DNA of 64,000 bases from Dioscorea cayenensis subsp. rotundata (lineage: Eukaryota > Streptophyta > Magnoliopsida > Dioscoreales > Dioscoreaceae), in contig NC_052482.1 in NCBI RefSeq assembly GCF_009730915.1, positions 372,001 to 436,000 on the forward strand. Direction: 5' to 3'. The position numbers and the translations under genes are program-made. Positions 12,212 through 27,059 of the stretch are shown one piece after another. The notes beneath the pieces are model-generated. The model was not told the DNA's origin. It worked only from the letters and a program-made list of their open reading frames with translations, and searched no databases. Every line of letters begins with the position of its first letter. Position 1 is the first letter of the stretch.

Positions 12212-13952
12212 TTAAGGGCTTGGAATCAGGCTTTGCAGAGAGTCTGTAACTTGATCGGGGGGCTTTGAGTACTTCCCGGACAGTATCTTGGAAGCGATTA
12301 TTGAATTGGCAGCTTCAGTATTGTGAACTCCATCCCAGCTCAGGTACCGTGAAGCGTTGGAGCATGGCTGCACATTTGGTTCACCACAAGTTTTTCTAAA
12401 AACATAATTGTATGGAGGTCCACCAAATCCACAGCAAGCCATTAATGGATTGTCAATACCTGTTAAATAAATTCAGTAAAGATGATCAATTAGCCTTCCA
12501 CCATTCCCATTTCTCTAGTCGATGATAATCAAGAATAAGGGATTGATCACCGTATTTGGTATGATTGGCGACGAGATCATACTTGATTCTGAATATATCG
12601 ACATAAACAAATGTTGCATTGGTATATTGAGAATTCAGTTGATCAAGGAGGACACTCAAACCAGTGTTAAAAGCTTTGCTAACATTGTTGTGAGCTGCAA
12701 GACAACCATATGAGTCAAGCTCACTGTAGATTTGCTGTTGCAGTGCAAGCTTTTGTGGCAGGCAGCCTAAGGGTCCAGTGTTGTAGATTAAGAACTTCTT
12801 TCCTCCATTGTTATATACATTCTGCATTCACATAACAAAATCTAAGTCTTAATCGCAAAGTTCATGTTTCTCATACATTTGTAAACATTAGTTGAGGAGA
12901 TGATAGGATTTGAAAATAGACAAAAGATAATCTTGCCAAAATTGCATCTTCGATCCTAGAAAGAATAGCTGGAGTTGTCTCGATGACTTGAGAGTAGCTT
13001 GAATTGGCATTTAAGGGTGTGGCGATATCATTTTGCCCCATGTCGAACGAGTAAACAGCATTCTGAAAGCCCTTTTCACTGATCATTGATCCTGATCCTG
13101 CACATTGGCATTACCAGAGATATGCTGAATTTGTTTGCTACACTTTTAATTATTTTGAAACAGAAGTAGCTCTTTAATTATATTTTATCTTTCAAACAAT
13201 GAAAACAAAATCTAAAGGAATTATATACCTTGAGGAAATAGTCCTCGTGTGCGATTTTTGAAGTGAAGGAACTGAAGAACTTGAGTGGACAATGGAAAGG
13301 GAATACCATTGGCATCAGTAGCTGTGCCAGCCACAGCAAAGTTCACTCCGTTTGTGTAGTCTGAACCTGATGACTCCATATATGGGCTCAAAAATTTTAT
13401 CTTTAAACCTTCACCTGCAATATAGAAATCAAATTAAGATCAAGAAGAATAAAAAAATCAACTCTGAAGACGTTCCAACAGCTTCTATCAACTAGATTGC
13501 CTCAGATGATAATCCTAACTATAAACTATTGGATTCAGTAATAAGGAAGACAACTCATTGCATAAGGCTTGCATAGAATATACACATTATAGCGAAAATG
13601 TAGTGAGCAGTCAGAGTACTACACATTTGGCTGAAAGAACTTCTAAGCAAAAAATAAATAAATAAAGAAGAAAGAGACAAGGGCACATACATAGGAAGTC
13701 AATGTACAGTCGGCCATCGCAGAACCGCCCGGTAGTCCGGTGAAAGAATTGTCGACCAGCTGGTGGACCAAGGTAGAGGCCAAGCCCAGCCATGAGACCT
13801 CCAGTGTCTGAGTTTGAGTCTCCGAAGTTGAATAGAATGCATTTAGCCCCATTGATCAAGGAAGGAGAAATCAAAAGCACCAAAACAATAGTCTCCAGCT
13901 GAAACCTGGGAAGACATTTAAACCTTCCTCCAACTTCTACACTCATGTTCAC
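12212..13952 (-). CDS. GDSL esterase/lipase, secreted
   Basis: This SGNH-fold serine hydrolase of the plant GDSL family acts on ester bonds, generally in the wall or apoplast. Five exons on the minus strand (13952-13691, 13414-13229, 13097-12937, 12821-12551, 12459-12212) give 375 residues. A hydrophobic N-terminal segment (about residues 20-34) acts as a signal peptide. Block I is FNFGDSNSDTGG with nucleophile S46. Block II contains NFAVAGTAT, block III is GQND, and block V is WDGVH with D336 and H339. ACCGFGGPPYNY and the overall order resemble the ENOD8/At1g09390-like branch. Intron 3 appears to begin with GC rather than GT (see findings). Its 3' end faces the polygalacturonase gene, with about 320 bases between the stop codons. 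The substrate is unknown. Confidence 0.92.
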
Positions 13953-15199
13953 AAATTGTGTTCTATTAGAGCTTCAGTACTATATCTCTTTTACCTTGTT
14001 TGTCAGTCTTATACTACCACACTTGTCTAGACTTGGAAATGCATCAATTTATCAAATCATGGAAGCACATGCAACTGAGACAGTTGCAGTTTCTTTATAT
14101 TAGTACCACGACATCCAGGAATTAACAATTTGGAAAAGACAGACAGAGTAGACTTTCCCTCAAGATTAATCAATTATAGACACTTGGCCAATTACTTTCT
14201 CTTTACTCTGACACTGTCCATTCTTCAGCAACTTGGAAGCAAAAATTAATCAATTATAGACCCTGATCAGATCTATTTCCCATAATCCAGAAGTGCTTTG
14301 AACTCACAGGAATCGATGAAAAAAAACTTTATTTTGGTGCAGATGTAGATGAACTTGGCAACTCTCCAATCTATGTAGATACTTATTTCCGCATCATAGG
14401 AAGAACTTCAGCCTAAAGGGACACCTAATTTGGAGTGACTTGTAGTGCAGCTCTTGGCCCTTCACACATTGACTCAATTTATTGTCCATGTGCTGCATGT
14501 AACAGTACGACCAATTGGTACCATGTGAAATATCATGGTGGTCTTGATTATAAGTCAGAAGATGATGGAAAAGTTCAATGAACTGTACGTCCAGTTGCTT
14601 ATTGCTTGGATTTCGCAGTCAACCTGAGAGAAAGAAGGCATCCCTATTGCAATGTTGAAAATAATCCATTAGAGGCATTGCACTTTTGTTTTAGCTAATA
14701 TTACAGTAACATGAAAAGAAAATTGTAATGAATGAGATTGTCTTCAATTTTACTTAGTATTAGAGTAACTAATAATCCCACATGGTTAATTTAATAAAGA
14801 TGGATTTAAATATATAAGCCTAGGTCTCTCATTTTATTAGCTTAAATTTTTAGATTGAATAAGGTCTTAATAACATGTTTGGTTGGCATGCAAGACTAGG
14901 ATATGCCACAATGGCAGTCATTACCCTAGAAACAAAAATAAAATTAGAGCATTGCCACTAGTGATCAAGAACGGAGGAAACAAGAGTGATGGGCAAATTG
15001 AAGGTCAATGATCCTGGTAAAAGTAATTATCTTCCATTCCCATCAGCCAACATGCTTTTGTTGGAAAGCAAAGCAATTAACTATGTTTACAATTTTACAA
15101 TTTTAGTTACTCAAAAAGAAACATGTATCAAACAGGTGCAGTATAGCTACATTTACCATAGAAAATCTCAAGAGGAAGATGTCACAGCAGGTCCCTGAG
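13953..15199. other. Spacer between GDSL and PPR genes
   Basis: The first part (13953-14250) is the upstream region of the GDSL gene. The rest is mixed-composition DNA with no exon I can support. A 70-codon ORF at 14986-15198 runs antisense into the end of the PPR gene and has no recognisable domain. Confidence 0.5.
14745..14890 (+). mobile_element. Possible solo-LTR-like remnant (Ty1/copia style)
   Basis: A block reads AATCCCACATGGTTAATTTAATAA, in two pieces of less than 20 bases, then TATATAAGCC, GTCTCTCATTTTATTAGC and TTAAATTTTTAGATTGA. This order resembles the promoter-bearing LTR ends of many plant copia elements. No internal region, primer site or second LTR is visible, so at most it is an old degraded solo LTR piece. 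Confidence 0.25.
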
Positions 15200-17311
15200 T
15201 CACCAATAATCCTTGCAAGAGCAAGAGCCATCCCTGAAATGATGAAATCTGTTGGCATCCCTTAAGATGATTTCTCTCCCTGTGATCTTTGCAATCAACT
15301 TTATTGCCACATGACAGTCCCCACAAACTCTAAGATTTTTCATAATTCGAATTGGCACTCCCTCAGGGATCTTCAAAAGCCCGAAAGCCACTGCTTGCCT
15401 CTCGCTATGGTATCGCAAGTTATGCATCTTCTGCTCCTCATCAACATCATGGAGAACAAAGCTCCCATCTGGACAATAACCTGCCTCTTTTAACAACCCA
15501 TCTAGTTTTTCTAGCATGCCAAGAATAATAACATGCTCAGGATGTTCAAGCAAGTCTCCCAAGGTGAACATATGAACCTTTTTGTCAACCTCAACCCAGC
15601 TACATCCAGGAGATTTGCTCACATTTCGAACACTCATAACTTTCCGGAGCTCTGCAACATCCTGCCATCTCCCTTTCGAAGCATAAATATTCGAAAGCAA
15701 TATGTAAGGACCAGCATTTCTTGGCTCCAAGCAAAGAAGCTTTTTAGCGGCAATCTCTGCTATGCCCAAATGCATGTGCATCCTGCATGCCCCCATCAAA
15801 GCACCCCAAACAACAGCATCAGCTTCAACCGGCATATTTTTCACCATATCAAATGCTTCATCAACATGACCTGCTCGACCAAGCAAATCAACCATACAAG
15901 CATAGTGCTCTGCTTTTGGCTCAACCAAGGAAACTGATCTCATTGAATCAAAAATTTCTCTTCCTTCATTGACCATACCGGTATAGCCACAAGCAGAAAG
16001 AACCCCAATAAATGTAATGTCATCTGGCACCATACCAACCTCCCTCATATCATAGTAAACACCTAAAGCTTCCTCTCCCAAGCCATGTTGCGCATAACCA
16101 GTTATCATTGAGTTCCACATTGCAACATCCTTTGAATCAAACATATCGAAAACTCTCTTAGCCTTTGCAAGATTCCCGCATTTCACATACATTGTTATCA
16201 AAGCTGAAACAGCAAACACATCAGCATCATAATGATACCTCACCATCACCTCATGAACTTGCCTACCATGATCAAGAATCGCCATGCTAGCACAAACAGC
16301 AAGGATGCTAATTATTGAAGGATAATTTGGAAAAACACCAGCTTTCTGCATTAATCTAAAAGTATCAAGAGCTTCCAAATCAAATCCACTCCTCTCATAT
16401 ACTTTTATCATCGCACTCCATGTGCCATCATCTCTTTCCATCATCTGATCAAACACCTTCCTCGCTTCAACCACCATTCCATTCTGCCCCAACCCAAGGA
16501 TCATCGCATTGCATGCGATAACTGACTTCTCCGGCATTCTCTTGAAAAACTCAAAAGCCTCATCGATCTTCCCGACATGCGTGTACCCAGTTAACATCAC
16601 TGTCCAAGACACCTCATTTCTCTCCGGCATCACCTCAAAGAGCTTCCTTGCAACATCCACCTGTGAATTACGCACATAACCTGAGATCATATTAGTCCAA
16701 GTTATCACATTTCGTTTTGGCATTCGATCAAATATCTCGCGTGCTTCTTTCATTCGACCAGCCTGACAATATCCACCAATCATACTCGTTCTAGCAACAA
16801 TATCTTTCTCGGGCATCTCATCAAACAACTTCCTAGCATCATCAATCCGACCATCTTGAATCAACCCACCCAACATCACAGTCCAAGACACAACATTCTT
16901 CTCTGGCACTTGATAAAACAGTTTCTCAGCCTCAGAGACCAATCCATCTTGAATGTAACCATGGATCATGGAGGTCCAAGACACCACATTGCGCTCAGGC
17001 ATCGAGTCAAAGACCTTGCGTGCAGTGTCAAGGCGTCGGACTTTGACATAACCGGAGATCATAGCATTCCAAGAGGCAGCATTTCGCTGAGGCATTCGAT
17101 CGAACAGGTGTTGAGCATGGTGAGGCTGGTGGTTGAGGAAGTGGGCGGCAATAATCGAGTTCCAAGAGACTATGCTGCGCTCTGGCATTTCGTCGAACAC
17201 CCGGCGTGCGACCTCTATCTGACCGAGGCGCGCGTGGTGGTTGATGCGGCGGTTGGCGGCGACGATCTCCGCCGTGCATGACGGCCGGAATCGGATCGCC
17301 GGAAACCGCAT
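15200..17311 (-). CDS. PLS-class pentatricopeptide repeat protein with DYW deaminase domain
   Basis: The gene is intronless and encodes 703 residues, expected to act as a site-specific C-to-U RNA editing factor in an organelle. From about residue 12 to 500 there is a continuous series of PPR motifs. The short S-type repeats of about 31 residues are obvious, for example VVSWTSMIHGY followed by a KxLFxxMPEKN-like end. E and E+ motifs follow (LEPRNAGPYILLSNIYAS and SPGCSWVEV regions). The C-terminal DYW domain has the zinc/catalytic HSE of HSERQAVAFG, CGDCH and the terminal CSCKDYW, all intact. The N-terminus is short but basic and fits a mitochondrial presequence. It resembles Arabidopsis At1g56690/At1g09410-type mitochondrial proteins. 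The RNA target could be predicted only by decoding the repeats. Confidence 0.95.
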   Translation of the reverse strand: MRFPAIRFRPSCTAEIVAANRRINHHARLGQIEVARRVFDEMPERSIVSWNSIIAAHFLNHQPHHAQHLFDRMPQRNAASWNAMISGYVKVRRLDTARKVFDSMPERNVVSWTSMIHGYIQDGLVSEAEKLFYQVPEKNVVSWTVMLGGLIQDGRIDDARKLFDEMPEKDIVARTSMIGGYCQAGRMKEAREIFDRMPKRNVITWTNMISGYVRNSQVDVARKLFEVMPERNEVSWTVMLTGYTHVGKIDEAFEFFKRMPEKSVIACNAMILGLGQNGMVVEARKVFDQMMERDDGTWSAMIKVYERSGFDLEALDTFRLMQKAGVFPNYPSIISILAVCASMAILDHGRQVHEVMVRYHYDADVFAVSALITMYVKCGNLAKAKRVFDMFDSKDVAMWNSMITGYAQHGLGEEALGVYYDMREVGMVPDDITFIGVLSACGYTGMVNEGREIFDSMRSVSLVEPKAEHYACMVDLLGRAGHVDEAFDMVKNMPVEADAVVWGALMGACRMHMHLGIAEIAAKKLLCLEPRNAGPYILLSNIYASKGRWQDVAELRKVMSVRNVSKSPGCSWVEVDKKVHMFTLGDLLEHPEHVIILGMLEKLDGLLKEAGYCPDGSFVLHDVDEEQKMHNLRYHSERQAVAFGLLKIPEGVPIRIMKNLRVCGDCHVAIKLIAKITGREIILRDANRFHHFRDGSCSCKDYW

Positions 17312-17502
17312 GATTTTTTTTTCCTTTTTTTTTTTTCTATCTGAAATTGGCGGGAACGAACTGGTTCACTACTTCAGTGACTTTTTCGTATAAACCCTTG
17401 TATATTTATATATATTTCTTTCGGTGGTAAATTTTCAAAAAAACCCCTGATATTATTTTATTATTATAAACTCCCTTTTTTTTAAGTTGCTTAATTAATA
17501 TG

Positions 17503-17540
<38 letters not shown>

Positions 17541-17720
17541 ATTAAATACTGTTATTGGATGTTGTATCACATTCCACTGAATTGATTAAATGCGTATGGA
17601 CCATGGTTGTGCTGAAAGGACCCACCCTTGGGCTTTGTGGATGAATTCCCCATATTCCACTTCATTGTTCTCATGAATTAGTTATCAACTTGATCCTCTT
17701 GCATCACCCTATTATTCTAT

Positions 17721-17770
<50 letters not shown>

Positions 17771-18689
17771 TATTGATGATTTTTGTTTTTTTTAATTTTT
17801 TAATAAAAATTAATAAAACTACTATTCCATTAACAATTAAAAGCAATAGTTACATGAAACTATAATAGAGATAAATATCAATAAGAATACGTTTCTATGC
17901 CAACAAAATTAAATTGGGTGAATTAAATAAATGATAGCAAGTATACCTGAAATACAAATAATGTCGGAGATAAGTGAGCCAAAGTTATAAAAGTTATTTT
18001 TAATTGTTGACTTTGATCTCTATTTATTGGTTTTTTTTATATATTTACAACTGCAAATATATAAAAAAAAACACGTCCAATTTTAATTATAATAAAAAAA
18101 TAAAAAAATAATTAAAATAAAGTTATTCTGTTTTTAAGCTAGATATTTAAAGAAATAGCCCTCCACAAGTGTGAGGTGTTTTATGACTAAACCTCCAAGA
18201 TATTATTAGTTAAATAATTTTTTTAAATTTTATTTTATTTACAGTGATTTGATATAATAAATTGGATATAATAAAAACCGTGTCGGCAAGCCCAACATTA
18301 GAAAATTTGGAAGTTGAGGGATGATAATGAATAATAAAACAGTGCCTTTCAATAATTTTTATAGATATTCTCATTTTTTTTTCCGTTGTGGTGGAGCATT
18401 TTTAAGTGAATTCTTCTAAAAATTCTCCAAAAATTCCATTTGTTCTAGTTGTATTAGATTCTTCTAGAAGGAAATTTTGGACCATCCGATCAATAATGGA
18501 CGGCATCGAGGTACACGAAACATGTCACAAAGATTGACCAAGTCCTCTGGCATTCAATTCAAAGCAATAGACTAACGGCAACGATGCGCCGTTAATTCAC
18601 GTGGCAAAATGATCAGTTGTCACTTGACGGTGAGATCACGCCGTTAACTCTCGATCTCTCTTTTATTTTTAACTAACGGATTTCATTCC

Positions 18690-18690
<1 letters not shown>
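17312..18690. other. Divergent spacer between PPR and ARF genes
   Basis: This is the shared upstream region of two outward-facing genes. It holds (TA)n runs at about 17515-17535 and 17727-17763, AT-rich filler, and from about 18480 a GC-richer promoter-proximal part of the ARF gene with several ACGG/CCGT elements. No coding sequence was seen. Confidence 0.5.
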
Positions 18691-22243
<3,553 letters not shown>

Positions 22244-22349
22244 AAAATACTGGTGCCTTCTGTCCAGAAAGTAGCAGATAATATTTGGGTCTTGTTTTTC
22301 ATATAATGTTCAGAGCTGCTATCTTCATCCCCTTGCCTAAAAGTCTTAC

Positions 22350-22971
22350 ACAGCCTAGAATGTCTTGTTAATGTATAACCAGAGTTTTCTTAAGATTTGT
22401 TATAATTATTTCGGTGTTGGGCTTGAATTGTTTGTAAGATTACAATGTTTGAGTCTTCGTTTCAGTTGTGTTACAACATATATTGTTCATGTTTTCACTT
22501 TGGATTGATTTTCATCCATGCCTAATTGATGGTTTCTTTGATGATAAGCATATTTTAATTTTCTATCTATGTTTAATTGATCATGAAGGTGCTTTTATAA
22601 AGGTTTTATTTATGTATTTTTTTTTAATTGTAGTTTGAACGAATATGTTAAATATATATAATTGAGAGAATAAACAATGAACAATAAAAAAAAATAGGCT
22701 AATTTCTAGCCTCTAATACTTCATTGGTTGAGTTTGTTTTAAAATTCTAATTGTGGATTAGTGTATGGTTAAAATTCAATATAGATGGTGCCTACCATTG
22801 GGTATTGGGTATTGAGGTTTAAGAGTAAACTCTCTTAAAACATTGTTGAACATACAGTGAAAGTGTATAAGCGGAGGAAAAAAAAATTGTGCCTATATCG
22901 TCAATTTCAATGAAAATTTGCATATATATTATATGCCACAAGAGCATAAATTGTGTGGATATCCTCAAAAA

Positions 22972-23003
<32 letters not shown>

Positions 23004-23431
23004 CAAACAACATTGTGTGTATATATACCCCTATCATGAAAAAGCCAATCAAGAGTTTTTGTAAGTATTGTTTTTCACTTCCTAAAATATAAAAATCAAT
23101 AGGTTCATAGCTTAAGCCTAATGGTGTTGACACCACTGTAAAAAAAAATAAAATAAAATATTCAAGTGTCTCGAGTTTAAGTTTCACTGGATGTAGTGAT
23201 AGTAACAAGTTTCTGATATTACATTTCTCATATCATATCATGGAATAAAAGTGTATAGTCTGGACATTCAATCCTTAGTTTATGTGCACGTCTAATAACA
23301 TTTATTGCATTTGTCAAAAAAAAAAAAAAATTCATAGTATAGTCTGTAAAGATAACTGTTTCATTGGATACCACCTAAAAATTATTTAATGCATAGCATT
23401 TTTACAGGTTATATATGCAAAAGGAGATTAT

Positions 23432-23467
<36 letters not shown>

Positions 23468-23475
23468 CCACAGCT
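22350..23475. other. Spacer between ARF and TRAPPC4 genes
   Basis: The first 100 bases are ARF 3' UTR. The remainder is AT-rich, with (TA)n at 22976-22999 and 23430-23466. A possible SINE-like head lies at 23108-23190 (TAGCTTAAGCC, then GTCTCGAGTTTAAGTTTC). ORFs here read through the microsatellites and are not genes. Confidence 0.45.
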
Positions 23476-23643
23476 TTAGATCTGGGATCCGAGTTTATCT
23501 TATTGGATCTAAACCCGGATCCGATATCATCTTTCGAATTCGGATCTTTTGGTAGATCCGACCCGATAACAACCCGGGGGGGATTTCAGCTCAAGATCCC
23601 GACTCCCAATTGGGAAGAGAACCAACGAGAGAAGGAGAACACA

Positions 23644-25822
23644 ATGGCGTCGATCTACAGCCTCTTCATCATCAGCAAATCCGGTGGTTTGATCTTCTAC
23701 AAGGTATTCAATTTCTTGATTCTTATCTCATGAATCGAATCTTAGGGATTTCAAAAAAAAAAATTTTTGGAATTTTTCGTTTGATTATTGATCTGAAAAA
23801 GAAGAGTGGTGATTTTCAAAGGATTATGGATCATCTGGTCGAATGGACACGAATGATAGCTTGAGATTGGCGAGTTTGTGGCATTCGATGCATGCGATTT
23901 CTCAGCAGCTCTCGCCCACGACTGGTTGCACCGGCATCGAGCTTCTCCAGGCGGACACTTTCGATCTCCATTGCTTCCAGGCCCTCACTGGTATTTCTTT
24001 TTTTTTTCTTTTTTTGCTGAAATTCTTGCATATGAATAACTATGAGTTTTTGGGAATCATTTGTACTGGTGAACTAATTTGTGAAATCTATTGTTTGTGT
24101 TTTTTGATGATAAGACTCATATGTTAATCTATATGCAATTCAACAAATCGAACTTGTGAAAATAGAAATAAAAATATGATTTTTCCTTATAATTCTTGAT
24201 AGTAGTAATATGATTTTCCAACTGGTAGTGATTTTTTTTTCCCTTTGAATTTATTGGCTCTAAGATTCATCGAAAATATTAGTTTGTTTGAGTTTGATTT
24301 CTATTTCTATTGGCCACAAAACAGGGCTAAATTTTTTTTTGGTGTTGTTGTATGTTGTCTTTCACATTTGTTCGAATCCTTGAGTAGTTCTTCAGTTGCC
24401 TTGGGTTGTAGTTCTTGGTAAGCCATCTATTGATGTTCTTATATACAACAGTGCTTATGTCTTAGTAGCTACCTGCAACCTTGACTAAATAATTTTTTCT
24501 TCATTATGAAGGTTTAACAACTTTAGGTGGGTTTATAAGGTTCATCACAAATATGAGTTTGATTTCTAACCGCTACTAGCTACAGACTGATGGCATATAT
24601 TTCTTGTGTCGGTTGTCTTTCATATTTGGCCGAATCCTTGAACAGTTCTTTACTTGGCTAGAATTATTTCTCTTGGTAAGTCATATATTGATATCCTCAT
24701 TTCTTAGGGTGCTTATGTTTTATTAGCTTCCTTCAACCATGTCTAAATAAATTTTCTTCATTATGCATGTTTAACAAATTTAGTTGTGTTTTAAGATTCA
24801 TCGCAAACATTAGTTTATTGGAGTTTGATTGCAAACCACTTTTAAATAGTAACCGGGGCTGCATTTTTTTTTTCTGGTGATGGTTGTCTTTGATATTTGG
24901 CCTAATCCTTGAAAAATTCTGTATTTGGCTAGGATTATAGCTCTTAGAAAATCATATATTGTTATTCTAGTATTTTCACGGTGAGTCTTTTTTAATTAGG
25001 AAGGTTCAAAAAATTAGGTGAGTTTGTAGGTGGATTATTGCTGATGGATTGCTTAGTAAAAATAATAATCATGCATTTTAAGTTCTGTTTCCGGTTCATA
25101 GCTGCCTTTTTTTTGGGCTGTGATTAATCTAGTAACATTTTTTTAGGATATAATGTTATATATGAGCTGGATGACAAAATTCTTGTGTCTTCTATTTATA
25201 AACATTCTATGAATGCACCTGAACATTTTCTAATGTGTATTGCATAGACAAAGAAATGAATTTTCATCTTTCACTACGGCCCATACGATTTGTTTTTTTA
25301 GTTGGCTAGACTATGGATCTTATTTAATCATTTTAAACCTCACTTGTGTGGCAGTTCCTTTTTTTTTTCATTAAGGCTAATGTGAAATAATGGAATAACA
25401 AATGGCTGTACAATCTCTTGCAAGCTCAAAGTTTTATTAGTCTGCCAAGAATGAATAAATCAATGTGAATCTTTCCTTAATTTTGCTGAATTTCTGCTAT
25501 TTTCTGATTCATTCTTTCTTATGTTTCTCATGATATAATTTCAAAGGCGCGCTTCATTTGCGTCGGTGTTTGCTGAACCAAATTGCTCCTATATTGATCT
25601 GTTATGTTCTGTGCATTTTCCATAGGAACTAAATTCTTTGTTGTTTGTGAACCGGGCGCACAACAAATGGAAAGTCTGCTTAAAGTTATCTATGAGCTAT
25701 ACACAGATTATGTTTTGAAGAATCCATTCTACGAGATGGAAATGCCGATCCGGTGTGAACTTTTCGACCTAAACCTTTCTCAAGCCATTCAGAAAGACCG
25801 AGTTGCCCTCTTGGGCCGATGA
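23644..25822 (+). CDS. TRAPPC4: TRAPP complex subunit 4 (Trs23 homologue)
   Basis: This is a core subunit of the TRAPP tethering complex, which activates Rab/Ypt1-type GTPases in ER-Golgi and post-Golgi traffic. Three exons (23644-23703, 23822-23990, 25626-25822) give 141 residues, the family length. The sedlin-like longin fold starts MASIYSLFIISKSGGLIFYK. Next come RMDTNDSLRLASLWHSMHA and the end PFYEMEMPIRCELFD with AIQKDRVALLGR, which matches plant Trs23 from end to end. Intron 2 is 1.6 kb and contains diverged tandem repeats of about 260 bp (see findings). The gene is convergent with the INSIG-like gene, whose stop is only 160 bases away. Confidence 0.95.
24240..24995. repeat. Diverged tandem repeat of about 260 bp within TRAPPC4 intron 2
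   Basis: Three related copies can be followed by a shared phrase of the form GTCTTTCATATTTGGCCGAA and TCCTTGA, at about 24357, 24615 and 24886 (periods about 258 and 271). Each copy is preceded by a GATTCATCGCAAA and GAGTTTGATT phrase and followed by TATATTGATAT and CTTCATTATG phrases. Many substitutions and small indels separate the copies, so the amplification is old. Confidence 0.75.
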
Positions 25823-25982
25823 ATTCATTCGTGTCTCGTTCGTTCCACCGTATCTAAAACTTGTTCTTTGTGTTTTGTTCATCAAGACATTTATTTTGTA
25901 ACTTTGCACAAAGTAATGTATCAATTCATTTCCTCACTTCGATTACAAAAACTATTCTTATGAATCAAGATTATTCCGATAC

Positions 25983-26769
25983 CTAATTTCTGTCATCGGT
26001 ATCATCGACGGCTGATTTTATCAGGCGTGATAAATTTATCAAAAATGGTGTATATACAAAATAACAGGTGGTTGTCCAACTGATCAAACCCTGCAAAACA
26101 AAACCATCTCTTGATTCCAATGATCATTTAGAGCTAATGAAAAGTCAAAAATCAAACATATATATATATACCTCTCCAAATATTTGAATGTCAGCATTAT
26201 TGTAATGCCACAAATCAAAAATTCTAAAATTAGAAACAAAGACACTAATTATTAGAAGGTAAAATGAGAAATAAAGAAAGAGATTATTATATATATCTAT
26301 ATATATACTCACCTAATTAGTGGAATCTCAAGAAGAGGACAAGAAACACCAACTAAAGAAGCCAATGCAAAGCCATTTCTAGTTCCATCCAAGAAAAACC
26401 ATGCAAGCTCTGCAAGAACAAACAGTGTGTAGGCTTCCACATCATCTCTAACTCCAGCTTTAAACATCTCAGCACTTAACTCAGTGAACAGTGTAAGTGT
26501 TCTGATAATAAGATTATCAACAACTAGATTAATTAATTATGAATAACATTAACACAAACATGTATATATATATATATATATAAAGAAGATACATACATTA
26601 GTGATGCTATTGTTTTCCCAATTAAGTTCCCTTTTGATTTCTTTGATTCAGGAGAGTTCTTTTCATCCAAAAAGAGCTGTAATAGACCCACAGTGCAGTA
26701 AAAAGCTCCCAGCATTGGTGGAACCTAAGAAATATAAAGTCATGAAGATGATGAACTATAAATAAAATG

Positions 26770-26802
<33 letters not shown>

Positions 26803-27059
26803 CAAATGTTGGTATGGAGAGGGCCAATATCAAGTGATCCATTGTGATATGTTTGAAGGTTTACTCTTGAATGAATGGCATCAAGAAGAGGTCCTAAGAA
26901 GAAGCCAGAGGTAAACAAGGAGAAAGAAATTGGTGGCCATGTTTGCTTAAGAGATTTGGTATTCTTAAACTTGTTCAAACTACAAAGTACTGTCTTGTGA
27001 TGAAGAGGATGAAGATGAGAAGAGAAATGGGAGGCTAAAGTTACAGTGCTGCTTTGCAT
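25983..27059 (-). CDS. INSIG-like membrane protein
   Basis: Five exons on the minus strand (27059-26802, 26724-26597, 26501-26313, 26223-26172, 26090-25983) join in frame to 244 residues. The match to the animal/fungal INSIG family is from memory. WVPP with GxxxxxVGLL (about residues 86-101) parallels INSIG WVPPCCG...[19 protein letters not shown] parallels WWTFDRSRSGLGLG. The hydrophobic C-terminal part aligns in order. Animal INSIGs retain SCAP and HMG-CoA reductase in the ER membrane. The plant role is unknown to me. The Ser/His-rich, acid-poor N-terminus (about 35 residues) looks like a plastid transit peptide rather than an ER anchor. Five or six hydrophobic segments follow. The gene model is sound; the family assignment is moderate. 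Confidence 0.7.

Noticed and set aside
14775-14817. ATCCCACATGG followed 25 bases later by TATATAA, resembling the upstream element and TATA box of a plant U6-type snRNA gene.
   Set aside because: No U6, U3 or other snRNA body follows at the expected start. The surrounding phrases look more like a degraded retroelement LTR.
16856-17281. 141-codon ORF opposite the PPR gene.
   Set aside because: Antisense shadow of the repeated PPR coding sequence, with no independent evidence.
22819-23208. 129-codon minus-strand ORF with hydrophobic segments.
   Set aside because: The hydrophobicity comes from translated (TA)n (Ile-Tyr repeats); no gene signals.
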